A stretch of DNA of 64,000 nucleotides from Sphingobacterium sp. UBA5670. GTDB taxonomy: Bacteria; Bacteroidota; Bacteroidia; Sphingobacteriales; Sphingobacteriaceae. A model generated the notes under the pieces. It saw only the letters and a list, made by a program, of their open reading frames with translations, searched no databases and was not told the DNA's origin. The stretch spans positions 113,604 to 177,603 of the forward strand of contig NZ_DIIM01000011.1 of the NCBI RefSeq assembly GCF_002420705.1, in the 5' to 3' direction. Within the stretch, counting starts at the first letter, position 1. Each line of letters starts with the position of its first letter. The position numbers and the translations under genes were made by a program. This document shows positions 32,798 to 41,497 of this stretch, piece by piece.

Positions 32798-33655
32798 ATG
32801 GAAAATCTATATTATAAGCCCTCGGGAAAGGCTCCAGCATTGGCATTAATAGGCTCTCTTGTGCTAGGTACCATCGGTGCAGTTATCTTGGCAATTGTCT
32901 ACATCGCTTTGCAATGGTTTATTCCTATTATTTATTTTAATGTATTTATCACATTGGGATTTGGTGCAGGAATATTCTATGTTCTTAATTTCTGTTTCAA
33001 ACAATGGAAATTAAGAAATAAAGGGCTTGCCATTCTGATTACTTTATTGATTGCCATTTTAGGCTTCTATGCGCAGTGGGCTTTATTTGTGTCCTTGATG
33101 TATAATGCTGAAGGTACCATGGGAGGAGACACTTGGGTAAAATCTTCTTTTAATCTGGAGGGATTTAAAGCATTTTTCTTACATCCCTCATTTATTTGGG
33201 AGGCGATGCAAGGATTGAACGAGGTTGGAACATTTACTTTGAAAAAAAGTCCGGTTTCCGGCGGAATGTTATGGGCAGTTTGGGCGATTGAGATGGGGAT
33301 TATTCTGATTACACCAATCATCATGGCCTTCCGCGGTATCACTATCTATCCGTTTTCTGAAAAGGATGAAGTATGGATGACTAAACGTGCATTGCCAGGG
33401 AGGTTAAAATTTGTGGATGATAAGGAAGCTGTTGCGAGCTCGTTGGGAAATCATGATTTTGCCTATGTATACGACCATCTTTCTGACGAGGAACAGCATC
33501 TTTCGTTCGCTACGGCAGAAGTTTATGAGTCGGATACCGACGATCATCAGTATTTGACTATCTATAACCATCAATTTGTCGAGAAGAAAGGTAAAATGGA
33601 AGAGAAGAAGGATGAGGCGATAGAATTTTTGCGCATCAGCAGAAATAGTTTATAG
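32798..33655 (+). CDS. Hypothetical polytopic membrane protein
   Basis: A 285-residue protein with about four membrane segments: residues 15-37 (LALIGSLVLGTIGAVILAIV and beyond), 42-62, 76-97 (LAILITLLIAILGFYAQWAL) and 155-180 (MLWAVWAIEMGIILITPIIM). A soluble C-terminal part of about 100 residues is acidic and ends RISRNSL. I do not recognise the family. It is divergent from the M1 gene and precedes an inverted repeat at 33701-33746. No signal peptide or catalytic motif is apparent. Confidence 0.65.
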   Translation: MENLYYKPSGKAPALALIGSLVLGTIGAVILAIVYIALQWFIPIIYFNVFITLGFGAGIFYVLNFCFKQWKLRNKGLAILITLLIAILGFYAQWALFVSLMYNAEGTMGGDTWVKSSFNLEGFKAFFLHPSFIWEAMQGLNEVGTFTLKKSPVSGGMLWAVWAIEMGIILITPIIMAFRGITIYPFSEKDEVWMTKRALPGRLKFVDDKEAVASSLGNHDFAYVYDHLSDEEQHLSFATAEVYESDTDDHQYLTIYNHQFVEKKGKMEEKKDEAIEFLRISRNSL

Positions 33656-33700
33656 GTTCGGCTTTTGTTGGCATTTGCTTCGGAACATTTGTTCATTTTT

Positions 33701-33746
33701 TACTGATCCTCTACTCATTTAGTAAGAAACCGGTGGAGGATCAGTA
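33701..33746. repeat. 11-bp inverted repeat between membrane protein and MBL genes
   Basis: TACTGATCCTC (33701-33711) and GAGGATCAGTA (33736-33746) are perfect inverse complements with a 24-nt loop. No T-run follows on either strand in the correct place. Confidence 0.6.
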
Positions 33747-33843
33747 TAGAATCGATAGCGAATTTTCGAATGTGGCGCGAAGCAGGTATGAATCAGCTAT
33801 GTAGCTGTATTGAAAACCGATCAGGGGAAGTAAGTACCTGTTC

Positions 33844-35247
33844 TTATTCGTGTTGAACGAGTACTCCGCCTTTTGCTTTCCACTCGTTAATTGAAGGACT
33901 ATAGATTTTGACGTTCTTGATCCCGTTTTGTGCTAATAGGGAAGCCGCTATAGTTGCCCGATCTCCAGATTGACAATGTAAATAAAGCTGTTTGCTTGGG
34001 TCAATTTTATGGAGATTGTCTACAAGTGTTCCAACAAAGAGATGTATTGCATGGGGTAAATGTCCTTCTGCAAATTCATTTGTATTACGCACATCGAGTA
34101 TTTGCGTGTTGGGTTTCTCCAATGCTGCATTCATCTCCTCAAAATCGATCAGTTGCTGATGCGCCAAGGTAATTTCAAGCTGTGCAATGGTATCAGGTGT
34201 AATATAGCCCGCTACATGATCCAATCCTATACGCATAAGCTTACGGGCAATGTCGTCCAATTGGCTTTCTTCTACAATGAGTATAAAAGGATCCGTGTAA
34301 TTAAGGATCCAGCCAGCCCAGGTATTAAACGTTTTGTTGTTCTGAATATTGATGCTATTGGGGAGGTATCCTTTGGCAAAGTCAAACTTGTGGCGTGTAT
34401 CAATGACCGTTGTTCCTTTGTGGTATAAATCCAGAAAAGTTTCGTTTGTTAACTTGTTGTACAGAGGAACTTCGGTTTGCAGTGGTCGTGTTATTTTGTT
34501 GAGTTTTTTCATCATGGCAAAATAGCGTGGTGGCTCCGGCTGTCCTTCCAATAGTTCTTTCACAAAAGCGGGCTCATCATTTTGATATTGGAGCGCCCAG
34601 TTGCGTATTTTTTCATAACCCACCGTTGAGCTGGGGACGGCACCCAGTGCTTTTCCACAGGCAGATCCAGCACCATGGGCTGGCCATACCTGAATATGAT
34701 CAGGTAGCGTCAGGAAGTACTGTATGGACTTGAACATCTGATGGGCACCTATTTCTTTGGTTCCAACCAATCCAGCAGCATTTTCCAGCAGATCCGGACG
34801 GCCTATATCACCGACAAATACAAAATCCCCAGTGAATATCATGACAGGTTCCATGGTTGCCGGTGTATCGATCAATACAAAGCTAATACTCTCGGGTGTG
34901 TGCCCAGGTGTATGAACGACTTTGAAAATTAGATTTCCAACCTGAAACTGATCACCATCTTTTAGTCCGATATGTGGAAATTCATATTGCCAATTCTCTC
35001 CACCCTCATCGGATAGATAGGGCTGGGCGCCTGTTAATGCAATTAATTCAAGTGTGCCGGAGAGATAGTCGGCATGTATATGTGTTTCAGCGATATGTGT
35101 TATGGTTAGATTGTTCTTTTTTGCGATCTCCAGATAAGTGTCTACATCTCTTTTAGGATCAATAACAATAGCGACACCTTTGGCTTGACAACCAATGATA
35201 TAACTCGAATGTGCTAAAGATGATTCGAAAATGTGTTGAAAAAACAT
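33844..35247 (-). CDS. MBL-fold persulfide-dioxygenase-like protein with two rhodanese domains
   Basis: Probably oxidises or handles glutathione/bacillithiol persulfide. Residues 1-240 are a metallo-beta-lactamase domain with the zinc motif THIHADYLSG, HTPGHTPESISF and GDFVFVGDIGRPDL, as in ETHE1/Blh proteins. Two rhodanese domains follow: the first (about 255-350) lacks a cysteine at the active-site loop (FILIVEESQL), the second (about 365-465) has the loop LHCQSGDRATI with the reactive Cys. The length of 467 residues matches the Blh-rhodanese fusions. It is the last gene of a four-gene sulfur operon. Confidence 0.9.
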   Translation of the reverse strand: MFFQHIFESSLAHSSYIIGCQAKGVAIVIDPKRDVDTYLEIAKKNNLTITHIAETHIHADYLSGTLELIALTGAQPYLSDEGGENWQYEFPHIGLKDGDQFQVGNLIFKVVHTPGHTPESISFVLIDTPATMEPVMIFTGDFVFVGDIGRPDLLENAAGLVGTKEIGAHQMFKSIQYFLTLPDHIQVWPAHGAGSACGKALGAVPSSTVGYEKIRNWALQYQNDEPAFVKELLEGQPEPPRYFAMMKKLNKITRPLQTEVPLYNKLTNETFLDLYHKGTTVIDTRHKFDFAKGYLPNSINIQNNKTFNTWAGWILNYTDPFILIVEESQLDDIARKLMRIGLDHVAGYITPDTIAQLEITLAHQQLIDFEEMNAALEKPNTQILDVRNTNEFAEGHLPHAIHLFVGTLVDNLHKIDPSKQLYLHCQSGDRATIAASLLAQNGIKNVKIYSPSINEWKAKGGVLVQHE

Positions 35248-35258
35248 AATGTGTGATT

Positions 35259-36074
35259 TTAAAGATTTACAAATTGAATGATTTCAAAGACAAAGATTAG
35301 GATGCCGATACTAATTAAAAAGTACCCAAAAATACTTTTCAATTTTGTTGCATCTAATTTGTCTTTCCATTTGGAACCAATTTGGAGGCCTATTAAAGTG
35401 ATTAACGTAAAGGTAATCAATATAAACCAATTCATATGCTCCAGGAATTGATAATTCGCGATCAAACCGAATGAAGCGTTTAAACCGATGATAAACAACG
35501 ATGTGGCAATAGCCTGTTTAAGTGGGATTCCCAATAATAATACTAAGGCTGGTACAATGATAAAACCTCCTCCTGCACCCACCAAGCCTGTCATGATACC
35601 GACGAGCAATCCGACGAGGACAACGTTGAAAATCTGGCCAATTCCACCCCTGAATCGATCGTGCTGAACCTGTTTACGTCTTCGGACCATTGCTGTCGCA
35701 GAAATCAGAATAACGATCGAGAAAAGTAGCATGATGATATGGTTTCTGGAGATTGCTATTTCGCCCAGATGGAATGACTCTGGTATGGCAACAAGGAGAT
35801 AACGCTTGGTCAAATAGACCGAAATTAGCGATGGAAAGAGAAAAATAGCCGTAGTTTTCAGGTCAATTTCTCTTTTTTTCAACGGAGAAATTGATCCGAC
35901 CAAGGCTAATATTCCGATAGAAAACAGCGAATAGTCCAATGCATATTGAGGTTCTATATGAAAAATATAAACAAATATGGGCAATGTTAGAATACTTCCG
36001 CCGCTACCCATCAAACCCATTGATAGCCCGACCAGGACAGCTAATATAAAACCAGCTATAAATATTAATTCCAT
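35259..36074 (-). CDS. TauE/SafE-family sulfite/sulfur-compound exporter
   Basis: A 271-residue membrane protein with about eight hydrophobic segments. The repeated GLMGSGGSILTLPIFVYI and GLVGAGGGFIIVPALVLLLG motifs are the hallmarks of the TauE/SafE family, which moves sulfite, sulfoacetate or related anions across the inner membrane. It lies 11 nt upstream of the MBL-rhodanese gene and 84 nt downstream of the YeeE-like genes, so it probably exports the sulfite made by persulfide oxidation. The substrate is inferred from context. Confidence 0.88.
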   Translation of the reverse strand: MELIFIAGFILAVLVGLSMGLMGSGGSILTLPIFVYIFHIEPQYALDYSLFSIGILALVGSISPLKKREIDLKTTAIFLFPSLISVYLTKRYLLVAIPESFHLGEIAISRNHIIMLLFSIVILISATAMVRRRKQVQHDRFRGGIGQIFNVVLVGLLVGIMTGLVGAGGGFIIVPALVLLLGIPLKQAIATSLFIIGLNASFGLIANYQFLEHMNWFILITFTLITLIGLQIGSKWKDKLDATKLKSIFGYFLISIGILIFVFEIIQFVNL

Positions 36075-36158
36075 TTTTTGTTCTTAAAATTTTGAATATT
36101 GGTGCAGACGTTAGATTCCGATCTCTGGGACAGTTTATGATAAAATAGGTTGTGACAG

Positions 36159-36572
36159 TTAATGTGGTAACTTATTTCGTAATATGCCATAAAGCCAAGT
36201 GCCCAATAAGGCAAATAAGAGGACAATTCCCAGTGTCCAGTAACCGGCACCAATTAAGGCAAATAGAGGTCCGGGGCATGCACCTGTTAATGCCCATCCT
36301 AAACCAAATATTGTTCCCCCGACCAAGTATCTTGTAATACTTTTGTCTTTGTCGTGGAATACTATTTGTTCTCCATTGTTATCTTTGAGTCGTTGCCTTT
36401 TGATTATTTGTACGATAATAATGGCGGTTGTTAGAGCTGTTCCAATAATCCCATACATATGAAAGGATCTAAATTGGAACATTTCGTAGATTCTGTACCA
36501 TGATGCAGCTTCCGATTTGTATAAGATGATTCCAAACAATATACCGATGGAAATAAATTTTAGTGCTTTCAT
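36159..36572 (-). CDS. YeeE/YedE-like small membrane protein (DUF6691 type)
   Basis: A 137-residue protein with four hydrophobic segments and the conserved GGTIFGLGWALTGACPGPLF motif, where the Cys is invariant in the thiosulfate/sulfur transporter family. It corresponds to the second half of full-length YeeE; the first half is the adjacent gene at 36573-37133. The start codon abuts the upstream stop (TAA then ATG), consistent with coupled synthesis of two subunits. In BigR-type operons, such pairs accompany ETHE1-like enzymes. Confidence 0.85.
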   Translation of the reverse strand: MKALKFISIGILFGIILYKSEAASWYRIYEMFQFRSFHMYGIIGTALTTAIIIVQIIKRQRLKDNNGEQIVFHDKDKSITRYLVGGTIFGLGWALTGACPGPLFALIGAGYWTLGIVLLFALLGTWLYGILRNKLPH

Positions 36573-37133
36573 TTATGCGAAAATTAGCGGGAATAAAAAA
36601 TGAACCATGATGATCCCACCTAGGAAGAAGCCTATAACGGCGATCAAGGAAGGAAGCTGAAAATTGCTAAGCCCAGAAATAGCATGACCTGATGAACATC
36701 CACCCGCGTAACGCGTTCCAAATCCAATTAATACACCACCGATGCTTAGAATTAGAATCTGAAATAGGGAGCCATTAAAAATGAAAATAGATTCAGGGAG
36801 GTAGCCCTGTATATGGTCGATGATGCCAAGCTCTTTGAGGTCTGCGATACTTTTTTCATTGATGTGGGTAGGCGTACCATCGCTCAGAAAATAGTGGGCA
36901 ATAAAACCACCGATCACTGTTCCAAGAACCACCAATAAATTCCATGCTTGGGTTTTCCAGTCGAAGCGGAAAAATGAAGATGATTTACCGGCACCTAATA
37001 TCGTACACATGGTACGTAGATTATTGGACATGCCAAAATCCTTTCCCTGTTTCAGTAGGAGGTACATGACCAGTGCAATTAAGGGACCCGAGATATACCA
37101 GGGCCATGGCTGTTTGATGTATTCTAATAGCAT
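36573..37133 (-). CDS. YeeE/YedE-like membrane protein, first subunit
   Basis: A 186-residue membrane protein with five or so hydrophobic segments and the family motif GFGTRYAGGCSSGHAISGLS, which holds the conserved Cys. Together with the next gene it would make a sulfur-compound channel like YeeE or the split PmpA/PmpB pair. It is the first gene of the sulfur operon. A perfect -7 box lies 23 nt upstream, and a palindrome resembling a Crp/Fnr site is centred about 40 nt upstream of the predicted transcription start. Confidence 0.85.
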   Translation of the reverse strand: MLLEYIKQPWPWYISGPLIALVMYLLLKQGKDFGMSNNLRTMCTILGAGKSSSFFRFDWKTQAWNLLVVLGTVIGGFIAHYFLSDGTPTHINEKSIADLKELGIIDHIQGYLPESIFIFNGSLFQILILSIGGVLIGFGTRYAGGCSSGHAISGLSNFQLPSLIAVIGFFLGGIIMVHFLFPLIFA

Positions 37134-37156
37134 AACAATGTTCTTAAGTTATGTTA

Positions 37157-37164
37157 CAAAGGTA
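37157..37164 (-). promoter_or_regulatory. -7 box of the sulfur operon
   Basis: TACCTTTG on the minus strand, a perfect TAnnTTTG, 23 nt before the ATG of the first YeeE-like gene. Confidence 0.6.
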
Positions 37165-37186
37165 CATACTGTGTCTGCAAAAGCCT

Positions 37187-37200
37187 GTAACAAATGTTAC
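37187..37200. promoter_or_regulatory. Crp/Fnr-like palindrome upstream of the sulfur operon
   Basis: GTAAC-AAAT-GTTAC is a perfect 5-bp inverted repeat, set in TGTAA-N6-TTACC. Its centre is about 40 nt upstream of the start predicted from the -7 box, a usual class II activator position. Confidence 0.45.
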
Positions 37201-37209
37201 CGAGGGCAT

Positions 37210-37650
37210 TTACATATCGTAATATTCAATGCTGGCTGCTTTTAGTGCCTCTGTTAGCAGGGGAAGATCATCTTCTTTTTGAAATAATTTGTTGCGCCAG
37301 GTACGAAAGGCTGGCCCTTTGTTTTGGTTGATAATGATCAGGTTGCCGCCGGAACGTTTAAGATTCCTGATATGAGAAATATTATTCAAAGGGAAAACGA
37401 TTGTTTTTTTAGCATTGCTTATCTGCAGTGTATTTTCGTCCAAGACCCAAGTCGACGACAATGTCGAACATTTTATGGCGACATACAAAGCTAAAGGGAC
37501 CATTAAAAGAGCGATGATAATCTTGAGGATTTCTTGGATAGGAACTTTAGACATGCCCATTCCGATGAATAAGATCGAAGTCAACAAGATTAACATATAT
37601 TTTCCACGATGTAATGTTGATAAGTGGAATGTCTGTGGATTACTCTTCAT
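37210..37650 (-). CDS. Small membrane protein with PH-like domain
   Basis: A 146-residue protein with two membrane helices near the N-terminus (LILLTSILFIGMGMSK and IIIALLMVPLALYVAIKC) followed by a beta-rich domain (WVLDENTLQIS, FPLNNISHIRN, NLIIINQNKGP). The layout resembles YcxB/bPH-type membrane proteins. The start at 37650 is preferred over an ATG at 37680 and overlaps the 3' end of the WG-repeat gene by 11 nt, which suggests coupling. I infer no specific function. Confidence 0.6.
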   Translation of the reverse strand: MKSNPQTFHLSTLHRGKYMLILLTSILFIGMGMSKVPIQEILKIIIALLMVPLALYVAIKCSTLSSTWVLDENTLQISNAKKTIVFPLNNISHIRNLKRSGGNLIIINQNKGPAFRTWRNKLFQKEDDLPLLTEALKAASIEYYDM

Positions 37651-39040
37651 ATTTCTTGATATACTTCCCTTTTGCGTCAATATAATAAAAATTCTCGAAG
37701 TCCTCAGTCACAAGCGCTAGTCCGTTTTCAAAGGCTTGCGCATTTTGCAATTTAAAAGGTACGACAATATTTCCGTTGTAATCTATGTATCCATATTTAT
37801 CGTCTTTGAATGCTAACAAGAGTTTCTCTCCGGCAAAGGACAGGAATTCATACTCGGATTTGAGTAGGTTAATACCTGTTTTATTGATGAGCTGATAAGA
37901 CTGATTGACAATAATTAATGCCAGATTATCTTTAAAATCTGCTATGGTTTCGTATTTTGCTGGAAGCAAAACAGTGCCTTTTTTATCCATGACACCACTA
38001 TGTTCTCCTTCCGTGAAAAGTAAATATTCCGAGCTAGGAACTGAAATAAAGTCATATTTGGCCTGCAGTAATATTTTGCCATTTGTATCCAAGAGACCAT
38101 ACTTTAGATCCTTCATGTAAACCACGGGGCCACCTTCAGTTTCTAGGCTTAGCGATTCATATTGACATGGAATAACTTCTTTACCATGCAGGTTTATTAG
38201 GCCAAACATTTGCGCAGCATCGTTTACGATGGCGTAATCTCCTATGAAACTATAGATTGCAGTATATTTAGCAGGTGTTAATTTGTTTCCCACACTGTCT
38301 TGTACGCCGAAATATTCCGTACTGGGATCCTGATACCATGATAAGTAGTCGTTCAATGTGGAGTCGGCAACAGTTGCTTCAGCTTCCCCTTCTTCATAGC
38401 CCTCAGGAATTTCGAAGAGTGACTGGTCAAAATTAATTTCCTCGACTTTGTTGGCTTCAATGCCCAGTCCTGCGGATCCGACATATAATGCCGCACCAGG
38501 CACTTTTTCAAGATAATCGTAGGTTCCCCAGTAGAGCTTTGGTAATTGCGCTGCATACCAGACGGTAATTTCCGTTTCCTTGTCTTTGCTTCCAGCGATG
38601 TTGAATAGTGCTTTTTGGCAAGCAATACCAGCGATGGTTTTTTTCTCATTGGGAACCAAACTGATCTCAAAATCGCTGGAATAGGCATAATTATCACCTT
38701 CATTCGAAGTCTCAATAAGCTGACCCGATGCTAAATCTGTAGGAGAATAAGTTTTGTTTGTTTCATCTAATAGATAGGATGTACCCTTAGAAATATTACT
38801 TATTTGTACCGATTTTCCGAAAAGCAGATTCTCAATTCTCATCTGATCTTTCGAAATAAAGGCATGCATTAATGCATCGCCATTTCCAGCTAATATTTTA
38901 ATAAACTCAGAAGCCGAAGTATCGGTACCAGTTTCAGGATCTGCAAATTGGTAAGAAATTTTATAAAGCTTCTGCTGGGTGAATCCTTTTTCTATAAAAA
39001 GGGAGAATATCAGTGTTAAACAAATAAGAAATTGCTTCAT
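37640..39040 (-). CDS. Secreted WG-repeat protein with GLPGLI/DUF4412-like N-terminus
   Basis: A 466-residue protein with a signal peptide (MKQFLICLTLIFSLFIEKGF, then TQ). Residues 25-215 resemble the beta-rich DUF4412/GLPGLI-type domain common in Bacteroidota (KISYQFADPETG, MRIENLLFGKSVQISN, TEITVWYAAQLPKLYWGTYD). Residues 240-466 hold WG repeats, each about 40 residues, for example FGLINLHGKEVIPCQYESLS, YGLLDTNGKILLQAKYDFIS and YGYIDYNGNIVVPFKLQNA. The repeats are thought to mediate protein or cell-wall contacts. A perfect -7 box (39058-39065) precedes it. The function is unknown. Confidence 0.82.
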   Translation of the reverse strand: MKQFLICLTLIFSLFIEKGFTQQKLYKISYQFADPETGTDTSASEFIKILAGNGDALMHAFISKDQMRIENLLFGKSVQISNISKGTSYLLDETNKTYSPTDLASGQLIETSNEGDNYAYSSDFEISLVPNEKKTIAGIACQKALFNIAGSKDKETEITVWYAAQLPKLYWGTYDYLEKVPGAALYVGSAGLGIEANKVEEINFDQSLFEIPEGYEEGEAEATVADSTLNDYLSWYQDPSTEYFGVQDSVGNKLTPAKYTAIYSFIGDYAIVNDAAQMFGLINLHGKEVIPCQYESLSLETEGGPVVYMKDLKYGLLDTNGKILLQAKYDFISVPSSEYLLFTEGEHSGVMDKKGTVLLPAKYETIADFKDNLALIIVNQSYQLINKTGINLLKSEYEFLSFAGEKLLLAFKDDKYGYIDYNGNIVVPFKLQNAQAFENGLALVTEDFENFYYIDAKGKYIKKYEE

Positions 39041-39057
39041 TTTGCGATTTTAAGCTA

Positions 39058-39065
39058 CAAAAATA
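39058..39065 (-). promoter_or_regulatory. -7 box of the WG-repeat gene
   Basis: TATTTTTG on the minus strand matches TAnnTTTG, 17 nt before the ATG. Confidence 0.5.
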
Positions 39066-39142
39066 TCGAATTTCAGTGGTTTTTTGAAATAATATTTCGT
39101 TATTTGAGACGATATTCCAAAAATGATTTTCGCCTCGCTTGT

Positions 39143-39294
39143 GCTTATGCCTTTGTTCGCTCCTGCTATCCCTCTTATTCGCCCTTGTTCCGAGTAATCT
39201 CCTAGCTAAACCCTAGTGTCGACCTATCGAACTAGGGTTTAGCTAGGGAACCCATCGGTATTTGGTAGGTTACTCCCAAAAGCAGGGCATAAGC
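39143..39294. repeat. Nested inverted-repeat element of about 150 bp
   Basis: Three sets of arms are nested. The outer pair is GCTTATGCC (39143-39151) and GGCATAAGC (39286-39294). The middle pair is GAGTAA (39192-39197) and TTACTC (39270-39275). The inner pair is CCTAGCTAAACCCTAGT (39201-39217) and its exact inverse complement (39231-39247). Inside the inner loop TCGA pairs with TCGA, extending the stem with one bulged base. No ORF is present. It could be a MITE-like element or a structured RNA. Confidence 0.7.
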
Positions 39295-39444
39295 AGTCCG
39301 GTCCAAGGACAGAACAGAGTCTTACTATCATATCACCGTCAAGAAAAAATGAAATAATTTTGGAATGTGGCTTTTAAGAGGAAAGTGAATTATTAATTTT
39401 GTATTTTACATACCTCGAATTTTTTACTGCTTAAAAAGATATCT

Positions 39445-40125
39445 GTGGAACTGTTGCTTATAGAGGATGAACCATCCGTCATATCATTGATCGAAAGAGG
39501 CTTAAAAGAAGACGGCTATCACATCAGTATTGCCATGGATGGGTATACTGGTTTGAAAATGGCTGGACTGAATCATTATGACCTCATCCTATTGGATGTG
39601 ATGCTGCCCGGTATGAACGGTTTAGATGTCTGTAAAAATATTCGAATGTCGAATAATGAAGTCCCTATTATTATCCTGACAGCTTTAAATCAAACAGAAG
39701 ATATCGTTGAAGCCTTTGCCAGGGATGCAGATGATTACTTGACGAAACCATTCCGCCTGGAGGAGTTAAAGGCTCGAATCAGTCGCTATAGCCGTAAATC
39801 AAAAACAATTACTGAGCAGAAAAACATATTGGTGTTTGATGATCTTCAGTTGGATCGAGACAGTAAATCGGTTCAACGTGCCAATTCTCCTGTTATTCTT
39901 ACCGCTACCGAATTTCGTTTACTTGAATTTTTAATGCTCAATCGAAATAAGGTATTGAGCCGGATCGATATTTTAGAGGAGGTATGGGGGATGGATGTGG
40001 ATTTAAGTACCAATGTTGTTGATGTGTATGTAAATTATCTGCGGAAAAAGATCGATAAACAGTTTTCACGCAAACTTATCCATACTGTGATTGGTATGGG
40101 GTATGTAATCCGTCATGAAAATTAG
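39445..40125 (+). CDS. OmpR/PhoB-family response regulator
   Basis: A 226-residue regulator. Residues 1-115 are a receiver domain with acidic residues EDE, phosphoacceptor Asp51 in LLDVMLPGMNG, Thr in ILTAL and Lys in DDYLTKPFRLEELKAR. Residues 125-225 are a winged-helix DNA-binding domain (LTATEFRLLEFLMLNRNKVL, VVDVYVNYLRKKID). The start is GTG at 39445 because the first strand begins at once (MELLLIEDE). It overlaps the sensor kinase by 11 nt, so the pair is coupled. Three 11-bp direct repeats between the kinase and porin genes are its likely target. Confidence 0.92.
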   Translation: MELLLIEDEPSVISLIERGLKEDGYHISIAMDGYTGLKMAGLNHYDLILLDVMLPGMNGLDVCKNIRMSNNEVPIIILTALNQTEDIVEAFARDADDYLTKPFRLEELKARISRYSRKSKTITEQKNILVFDDLQLDRDSKSVQRANSPVILTATEFRLLEFLMLNRNKVLSRIDILEEVWGMDVDLSTNVVDVYVNYLRKKIDKQFSRKLIHTVIGMGYVIRHEN

Positions 40126-41497
40126 GACCAAAATAGTTCTCCTCTTTTCTATCATCAGTACGCTGCTGCTTGTCGTTTTTGCCATTTATGTATCTTATTT
40201 CACGTACGACAGTCTGCAGACCAAATTTTTTCACCGGTTAGAAGAGAATGCGGTCATTGTTGGAGACCATATCGTCCATCAGAAGGATGAAAACAGAGAA
40301 CTTTATATTCAGGTAAAACGTAAGTACCTGAAACAATTATCTGAAGGAACTGATCATCTCATTCGTGTTAGAAAGGGAAGTGACAGTGTTCAATTTAGGC
40401 CCGAGTTACCAATGCCAAAGACATTCTATACCGATGTAATCCATCATGGGAAGGGGAGGTATATGGATGGGAAGACTGCTTTTGTAGCTGTATTCTTTCA
40501 CGATCATCTTCATCACGAAAATTTAATTGTGATATCGGAGGGAATCGATGATTATGGCCATGAAGAACAGCGCCAATTAGATCGCACATTGATTACAGGC
40601 GGTATTTTAGCCATTTTTTTAATCGTACTGATGTCTTTTTACTTTGCTGACCGATTATTGAAACCCATCAAGGATATTAACAATGATTTAGATAAAGTTG
40701 ATATCGCACATTTGGACCATCGTTTATTCAGTAAATTCAGTAATGGTAAAGATGAATTGGGTGTTTTGATTGCGAATTTAAATTCAATGCTTAACCGATT
40801 GGATATTTCGGTCCAATCTCAACAGAGCTTTATCGGAAATGCCTCTCATTCTCTGAAAACTCCACTGACAATTATTGGAGGGGAGGCCGAATTGGCGCAG
40901 CAGCTTTTGTCAAAGGAACATGAAGCCTACTATTCATTGCAGACTATCGCGAAATACGCGGATAAAATGGAGCTTATTATCAATAATCTCTTGCAACTAT
41001 CCCGGATGGGTTTTAAGGGCGAAGTGGACAATAAAGTAATTATTCGAGTTGATGAGCTGCTTTATGAAATCTATAAAGCTGAAAAGAGTATTCACAAGGA
41101 GTTTAAACTTTCTTTTGATCTCACAGAAATTCCGGAAGATAGTGACGAACTTACCGTTTTAGCCAATCCAGATCTGTTTTTTATTGCTTTTAGCAATATT
41201 ATTTCAAATGCATTTAAGTACGGTAATGGACAGCAGGTTGTTGTCGCAATCAGTAGCGATAGTAAAAATATGACGATAAAAGTATTCGATCAAGGGATAG
41301 GTATTCCTCAAAAAGACCAGCCCCATATTTTCACGTCCTTTTACCGCGCTTCTAATGTCGGTGATATCTATGGAAATGGCTTGGGCCTTGTTTTAGCCAA
41401 GAATATTTTTGACCTCCATGGTGCCGAATTAGTGTTGCGTTCTACCGAAGGGCAGGGTACTTTAGTCGTGGTTACAATCCCAAAAACACCTTTCTAA
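40115..41497 (+). CDS. Sensor histidine kinase, partner of the upstream response regulator
   Basis: A 460-residue membrane kinase: transmembrane helix at about 7-28, periplasmic sensor of about 130 residues (rich in His: FFHDHLHHENL), second helix at about 161-183, HAMP (LLKPIKDINNDLDKVD), HisKA with phosphoacceptor His245 in NASHSLKTPLT, and HATPase with NIISNAFKYGNG, FDQGIGIPQKD and GNGLGLVLAKNI. The H-box is ASHSLKTPLT where SHELRTPLT is common. The His cluster near residues 128-133 could bind metal ions, perhaps nickel, but that is inference. It precedes the porin and urease genes. Confidence 0.92.
   Translation: MKIRTKIVLLFSIISTLLLVVFAIYVSYFTYDSLQTKFFHRLEENAVIVGDHIVHQKDENRELYIQVKRKYLKQLSEGTDHLIRVRKGSDSVQFRPELPMPKTFYTDVIHHGKGRYMDGKTAFVAVFFHDHLHHENLIVISEGIDDYGHEEQRQLDRTLITGGILAIFLIVLMSFYFADRLLKPIKDINNDLDKVDIAHLDHRLFSKFSNGKDELGVLIANLNSMLNRLDISVQSQQSFIGNASHSLKTPLTIIGGEAELAQQLLSKEHEAYYSLQTIAKYADKMELIINNLLQLSRMGFKGEVDNKVIIRVDELLYEIYKAEKSIHKEFKLSFDLTEIPEDSDELTVLANPDLFFIAFSNIISNAFKYGNGQQVVVAISSDSKNMTIKVFDQGIGIPQKDQPHIFTSFYRASNVGDIYGNGLGLVLAKNIFDLHGAELVLRSTEGQGTLVVVTIPKTPF

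Larger units (their letters stand above)
39041..39444. other. 404-bp intergenic region between WG-repeat gene and response regulator
   Basis: Holds the WG gene -7 box (39058-39065) and the nested repeat element (39143-39294). The last 150 bp show no clear TAnnTTTG box for the response regulator. Confidence 0.7.

Noticed and set aside
33701..33746. Rho-independent terminator
   Set aside because: The 11-bp arms are perfect, but T-rich DNA lies on the 5' side of the plus strand, not after the stem, and the loop is 24 nt.
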